The notes below the pieces were generated by a model. That model saw nothing but the letters and a program-made list of their open reading frames with translations, ran no database searches and had not been told where the DNA came from. From positions 30,332,821-30,396,820 of the forward strand of contig CM069590.1 of the NCBI GenBank assembly GCA_035771175.1: DNA of 64,000 nucleotides, read 5' to 3'. This DNA comes from Paratinospora sagittata (Eukaryota > Streptophyta > Magnoliopsida > Ranunculales > Menispermaceae). The position numbers were made by a program, and so were the translations under genes. The stretch's first letter is position 1; the number at the start of each line of letters is the position of its first letter. This document shows, one piece after another, positions 59,309 to 64,000 of this stretch.

Positions 59309-60172
59309 TAATGCATTAGTTTGATCTCTGGTGTGTAGGGTAACCCCTCAATCAATCTCAGCACTAAAACTCTGAAAATTGCAAAGTCTTCAAAATCACT
59401 TTCGATATAGTATTTCATTTTGAAAAAAATGTTTTCTGAAAGGTTTTAATCATAATTTTAATGAATTTTGAAATATTTAAAAGTGTTTAATCTTATTTCA
59501 AAGTGTTTTGTGTCAATGAAATGGTTCTTTAGTGTCAAAATATTAATTTTTCAAAAATAAGGCTATCCAGCAATTTGCACGTCTTAGACTAAAATCTTAT
59601 ATTTCTAACGAGAAAAATGTGGGCACTTCTGCTAGCTCGATTTTTCTATTCCTTCACAGTTTTGCCAGGTTATCTTAATTGAAATATTCTCTAGTAACAC
59701 CTAGTGATTCCCATTGTCTCGCATGCCCAAAAAACTTTAGATTGAACAATGTTTTGAATTCAAATCATTTTTTAGTACTCTTTCTCTTTAACCTTCAACT
59801 TCAAATTTTATAAAACACTCATTCTCTGATTTTCAAAAATTCAACACGCACGATATTTGCAAGTTAGATTGAGCTTTTCGAAGAGTTTTTCAAGAGAAGA
59901 AAGTAATGATTCTTGCCTTTGCAAAAAAAGGCTTCGAATTGAATCAAAATTGCAATTTGTCTTGATGTTCAGCTAGTTCTTCATTTAATCCCTTGTGTGC
60001 TAAGATTTGCAGAGGCTATCCATTGTTTAAAACTCTAAGTATCAGAAGTGGTCTCGGTAAGATAACACATGAAAAAGGAACACATCACCTGTTTTGCATC
60101 AAGAACACATCAAACAATAGCTTTCGAATTCTACAAAGATCAAGCTCGAAGAACGAAGACATATCTCATGTC
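59309..60172 (+). repeat. Monomer 70 (864 bp)
   Basis: It has CCTCAATCAATC, AATGAATTTTG, CTTATTTCAAAG, TGCTAGCTCG and CCTAGTGATTCC with one base lost. The TATCAG tail leaves the last 60-codon frame of the window open at 59993-60175. Confidence 0.95.
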
Positions 60173-61037
60173 TAATGCATTAGTTTGATTTCTGGTGTGT
60201 AGGGTAACCCCTCGATCAATCTCAGCACTAAAACTCTGAAAATTGCAAAGTCTTCAAAATCACTTTCGATATAGTATTTCATTTTTACAAAAATGTTTTC
60301 CGAAAGGTTTTAATCATAATTTTAATGAGTTTTGAATTATTTAAAAGTGTTTATTCTTATATCAAAGTGTTTTGAGTCAATGAAATGGTTCTTTAGTGTC
60401 AAAATATTAATTTTTCAAAAATAAGGCTATCCAGCAATTGGCACGTCTTAGACTAAAATCTGATATTTCTAACGAGAAAAATGTGGGCACTTCTGCTTGC
60501 TCGATTTTTCTATTCCTTCACAGGTTTGCCAGTTTATCTTAATTGAAATATTCTCTAGTAACACTTAGATGATTCCCATTGTCTCGCACGCCCAAAAACC
60601 TTTAGATTGAACAATGTTTTGAATTCAAATCATTTTGTAGTACTCTTGCTCTTTAACCTTCGACTTCAAATTTTATAAAACACTCATTCTCTGATTTTCA
60701 AAAATACAACACGCACGATATTTGCAAGTTAGATTGAGCTTTTCGAAAAGTTTTTCAAGAGAAGAAAGTAATGATTCTTGCCTTTGCAAAAAAAGGCTTC
60801 GAATTGAATCAAAATTACAATTTGTTTTGATGTTCAGCTACTTCTTCATTTTATCCGTTGTGTGCGAAGATTTGCAGAGGCTATCCATTGTTTAAAACTC
60901 TAAGTATATGAAGTGGTCTCGATAAGATAACACATCAAAAAGAAACACATCACCTGTTTTGCATCAAGAACACATCAAACAATAGCTTTCGAATTCTACA
61001 AAGATCAAGCTCGAAGAACGAAGACATATCTCATGTC
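60173..61037 (+). repeat. Monomer 71 (865 bp), strongly diverged
   Basis: It carries many private changes at sites that are otherwise nearly fixed: CAGGTTTGCCAGTTT, ACACTTAG, AAAAACCTTT, ATTTGTTTTG, AGCTACTTC and TCCGTTGTGTGCG. It looks less homogenised than copies further left. Confidence 0.95.
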
Positions 61038-61910
61038 TAATGCATTAGTTTGATCTCTAGTGTGTAGGGTAACCCCTCGATCAATCTCAGCACTAAAACT
61101 CTGAAAATTGCAAAGTCTTCAAAATCACTTTTGATATAGTATTTCATTTTGAAAAAAATGTTTTCTGAAAGGTTTTAATCATAATTTTAATGAGTTTTGA
61201 AATATTTATAAGTGTTTATTCTTATATCAAAGTGTTTTGAGTCAATGAAATGGTTCTTTAGTGTCAAAATATTAATTTTTCAAAAATAAGGCTATCCAGC
61301 AATTGGCACGTCTTAGACTAAAATCTGATATTTCTAACGAGAAAAATGTGGGCACTTCTGCTTGCTCGATTTTTCTATTCCTTCACAGTTTTGCCAGGTT
61401 ATCTTAATCGAAATATTCTCTAGTAACACCTAGTGATTCCCATTGTCTCGCACGGCCAAAAAACTTTATTTTGAACAATGTTTTGAATTCAAATCATTTT
61501 TTAGTACTCTTGCTCTTTAACCTTCAACTTCAAATTTTATAAAACACTCATTCTCTGATTTTCAAAAATTCAACACGCACGATATTTGCAAGTTAGATTG
61601 AGCTTTTCGAAGAGTTTTTCAAGAGAAGAAAGTAATGATTCTTGCCTTTGCAAAAAAAGGCTTCGAATTGAATCAAAATTGCAATCTGTCTTGATGTTCA
61701 GCTAGTTCTTCATTTTATCCCTTGTGTGCTAAGATTTGCAGAGGCTATCCATTGTTTAAAACTCTAAGTATATTAAGTATATGAAGTGGTCTCGATAAGA
61801 TAACACATCAAAAATGAACACACCACCTGTTTTGCATCAAGAACACATCAAACAATAGCTTTCGAATTCTACAAAGATCAAGCTCGAAGAACGAAGACAT
61901 ATCTCATGTC
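61038..61910 (+). repeat. Monomer 72 (873 bp), longest monomer
   Basis: A 9-bp tandem duplication of TAAGTATAT at 61765-61782 lengthens the tail. CCTAGTGATTCC has lost one base, as in monomer 70. CACGGCC, ACTTTATTTTGAAC and GAACACACCACC are also changed. Confidence 0.95.
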
Positions 61911-62773
61911 TAATCCATTAGTTTGATCTCTGGTGTGTATGGTAACCCCTCGATCAATCTCAGCACTAAACCTCTGAAAATTGCAAAGTCTTCAAAATCA
62001 CTTTCAATATAGTATTCAATTTGAAAAAAATGTTTTCTGAAAGGTTTTAATCATAATTTTAATGAGTTTTGAATTATTTAAAAGTGTTAAATCTTATATC
62101 AAAGTGTTTTGAGTCAATGAAATGGTTCTTTAGTGTCAAAATATTAATTTTTCAAAAATAAGGCTATCCAGCAATTTGCACGTCTTAGACTAAAATCTTA
62201 TATTTCTAACGAGAAAAATGTGGGCACTTCTGCTTGCTCGATTTTTCTATTCCTTCACAGTTTTGCCAGGTTATCTTAATTGAAATATTCTCTACTAACA
62301 CCTAGATGATTCCCATTGTCTCGCACGCCCAAAAAACTTTAGATTGAACAATGTTTTGAATTCAAATCATTTTTTAGTACTCTTGCTCTTTAACCTTCAA
62401 CTTCAAATTTTATAAAACGCTCATTCTCTGATTTTCAAAAATACAACACGCACGATATTTGCAAGTTAGATTGAGCTTTTCGAAGAGTTTTTCAAGAGAA
62501 GAAAGTAATGATTCTTGCCTTTTCAAAAAAGGCTTCGAATTGAATCAAAATTTCAATCTGTCTTGATGTTCAGCTAGTTCTTCATTTTATCCCTTGTGTG
62601 CTAAGACTTGCAGAGGTTATCCATTGTTTAAAACTCTAAGTATATGAAGTGGTCTCGGTAAGATAACACATCAAAGAGGAACACATCACCTGTTTTGCAT
62701 CAAGAACACATCAAACAATAGCTTTCGAATTCTACAATGATCAAGCTCGAAGAACGAAGACATATCTCATGTC
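61911..62773 (+). repeat. Monomer 73 (863 bp)
   Basis: It starts TAATCCATTA, which breaks the NsiI-like ATGCAT. GTATGGTAAC, ACTAAACCTC, TATTCAATTTG, GTGTTAAATC, AACGCTC, GACTTGCAGAGG and ATCAAAGAGG are private. The hairpin is reduced to CCTTTTCAAAAAAGG. Confidence 0.95.
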
Positions 62774-63639
62774 TAATGCATTAGTTTGATCTCTGGTGTG
62801 TAAGGTAACCCCTCGATCAATCTCAGCACTAAAACTCTGAAAATTGCAAAGTCTTCAAAATCACTTTCGGAATAGTATTTCATTTTGAAAAAAATTATTT
62901 TCTGAAAGGTTTTAATCATAATTTTAATGAGTTTTCAATTATTTAAAAGTGTTTAATGTTATATCAAAGTGGTATGAGTCAATGAAATGGTTCTTTAGTG
63001 TCAAAATATTAATTTTTCAAAAATAAGGCTATCCAGCAATTTGCACGTCTTAGACTAAAATCTTATATTTCCAACGAGAAAAATGTGGGCACTTCTGCTT
63101 GCTCGATTTTTCTATTCCTTCACAGTTTTGCCAGGTTATCTTAATTGAAATATTCTCTACTAACACCTAGATGATTCCCATTGTCTCGCACGCCCAAAAA
63201 ACTTTAGATTGAACAATGTTTTGAATTCAAATCATTTTGTAGTTCTCTTGCTCTTTAACCTTCGACTTCAAATGTTATAAAACACTCATTCTCTGATTTT
63301 CAAAAATACAACACGCACGATATTTGCAAGTTAGATTGAGCTTTTCGAAAAGTTTTTCAAGAGAAGAAAGTAATGATTCTTGCCTTTGCAAAAAAAGGCT
63401 TCGAATTGAACCAAAATTGCAATTTGTCTTGATGTTCAACTAGTTCTTCATTTTATCCCTTGTGTGCTAAGATTTGCAGAGGCTATCCATTGTTTAAAAC
63501 TCTAAGTATATGAAGTTGTCTCGGTAAGATAACACATCAAAAAGGAACACATCACCTATTTTACATCAAGAACACATCAAACAATAACTTTCGAATTCTA
63601 CAAAGATCAAGCTCGAAGAACGAAGACATATCTCATGTC
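62774..63639 (+). repeat. Monomer 74 (866 bp), G-type
   Basis: It has TTTCGGAATAG, AAATTATTTTCTG and GTGGTATGAG. AATGTTATATC, TTCCAACGAG, GTAGTTCTC, AAATGTTAT and GAACCAAAATTGC are private. CTACTAAC is shared with monomer 73. Confidence 0.95.
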
Positions 63640-64000
63640 TAATGCATTAGTTTGATTTCTGGTGTGTAGGGTAACCCCTCGATCAATCTCAGCACTAAAA
63701 CTCTGAAAAATGCAAAGTCTTCAAAATCACTTTCGGAATAGTATTTCATTTTGAAAAAAATTATTTTATGAAAGGTTTTAATCATAATTTTAATGAGTTT
63801 TCAATTATTTAAAAGTGTTTAATCTTATATCAAAGTGGTATGAGTCAATGAAATGGTTCTTTAGTGTCAAAATATTAATTTTTCAAAAATAAGGCTATCC
63901 AGCAATTTGCACGTCTTAGACTAAAATCTTATATTTCTAACGAGAAAAATGTGGGCACTTCTGCTAGCTCGATTTTTCTATTCCTTCACAGTTTTGCCAG
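63640..64000 (+). repeat. Monomer 75, partial (first 361 bp), G-type
   Basis: It is cut by the window edge at TTTTGCCAG. GATTTCTGG, TTTCGGAATAG, AAATTATTTTATG and GTGGTATGAG place it with monomers 66, 69 and 74. TGCTAGCTCG matches monomer 70. The array therefore continues beyond the window. Confidence 0.95.

Larger units (their letters stand above)
1..64000 (+). repeat. Tandem satellite array, ~865-bp monomer, with higher-order structure
   Basis: The sequence is a continuous head-to-tail repeat. The boundary motif TAATGCATTA or TAACGCATTA recurs every 824 to 873 bp from position 1 to 63640 and never in reverse orientation. Hand placement gives 74 full monomers averaging 860 bp plus 361 bp of a 75th. 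Blocks conserved in nearly every copy include the GTGTCAAAATATTAA region, the GTGGGCACTTCTGCTTGCTC region, CTCGCACGCCCAAAAAAC, TTGAACAATGTTTTGAATTC and GCAGAGGCTATCC. Monomers differ by point changes and small indels that group them into lineages, and the lineages recur in blocks. No interspersed element or unique DNA interrupts the array. The family is unrecognised. A eukaryotic heterochromatic satellite is the only reading I find reasonable. Confidence 0.97.

Noticed and set aside
1..64000. CRISPR array
   Set aside because: The repeats are about 865 bp and contiguous, with no short repeat-spacer alternation.
1..64000. Tandem rDNA or tRNA cluster
   Set aside because: I see no conserved rRNA core or tRNA cloverleaf. 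GGCTTCGAATTGAATC resembles a pol III B box only loosely, and no A box is placed properly upstream.
1..64000. CENP-B box in each monomer
   Set aside because: TTTCGATATAG offers a TTCG start, but no CGGG core follows at the required spacing in the copies I read.
1..64000. Transposable element or LTR insertions between monomers
   Set aside because: Every boundary to boundary distance is 824-873 bp and every length change is explained by small indels. No terminal repeats, target duplications or polyproteins are visible.
1..64000. Telomeric repeat tracts
   Set aside because: No runs of TTAGGG, TTTAGGG or TTAGG-like units were found on either strand.
1..64000. Previously undescribed defence, mobile or biosynthetic system
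   Set aside because: No coding capacity exists for one. The novelty here is limited to satellite structure.

Overview
The whole window is one uninterrupted tandem satellite DNA array. Reading from the first TAATGCATTA, I count 74 complete head-to-tail monomers plus a partial 75th cut off at the right edge. Most monomers are 859 to 868 bp, and the modal length is 865/866 bp. All are in the same orientation. I see no unique sequence, transposon, inversion, RNA gene or convincing protein gene on either strand. A hand count of the first monomer gives 282 G+C in 866 bp, about 67% A+T. A 64 kb array of a complex monomer with higher-order repeats points to a eukaryotic nuclear genome, probably pericentromeric, centromeric or subtelomeric heterochromatin. 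I do not recognise the satellite family and cannot name the species. Many of the diagnostic differences between monomers are CpG versus TpG or CpA, which suggests a lineage with heavy CpG methylation, such as a plant or vertebrate.

Layout. 1-12.1 kb: monomers of several lineages in a mixed order, with a trimer at 3464-6057 repeated 5191 bp later at 8655-11249. 12.1-18.1 kb: mosaic monomers and an adjacent near-identical pair at 16394-18123. 18.1-32.5 kb: a zone rich in a short variant of about 826 bp that carries a 40-bp deletion. This zone includes the identical-looking pair 20644-22373 and an 825-bp local amplification around 22.4-24.8 kb. A three-monomer unit at 25675-28271 is repeated at 28272-30869. 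32.5-37.7 kb: a trimer repeated at an offset of 2564 bp. 37.7-45.2 kb: the clearest higher-order repeat, a trimer of about 2597 bp in three consecutive copies, the last of which ends in a chimeric monomer. 45.5-53.3 kb: another trimer lineage with an offset of 2590 bp. 53.3-64 kb: dimer and trimer relations that grow weaker, and monomers with many private changes. The array therefore looks less homogenised towards the right end.

Function. Nothing here works as a set of genes. The structure is what unequal crossing-over and gene conversion would leave: local amplification of 1-, 2-, 3- and 6-monomer blocks, chimeric monomers, and small deletions between short direct repeats. Twelve monomers carry a 60- or 64-codon open frame, but it begins at TTG, sits in repeat DNA, and is closed by an in-frame TGA or shifted by a deletion in the other monomers. 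I treat it as chance. Shorthand used in the entries: A-type = TTACACTAAAATTTG plus TTTCGCTC plus AAATTCAACAC; B-type = GACAAAAATG plus CCGAATGG plus CATTATCTCG plus AATGGTC; D-type = 40-bp deletion; E-type = 6-bp deletion giving TTTATAAGTAT; G-type = AAATTATTTT plus GTGGTATGAG.
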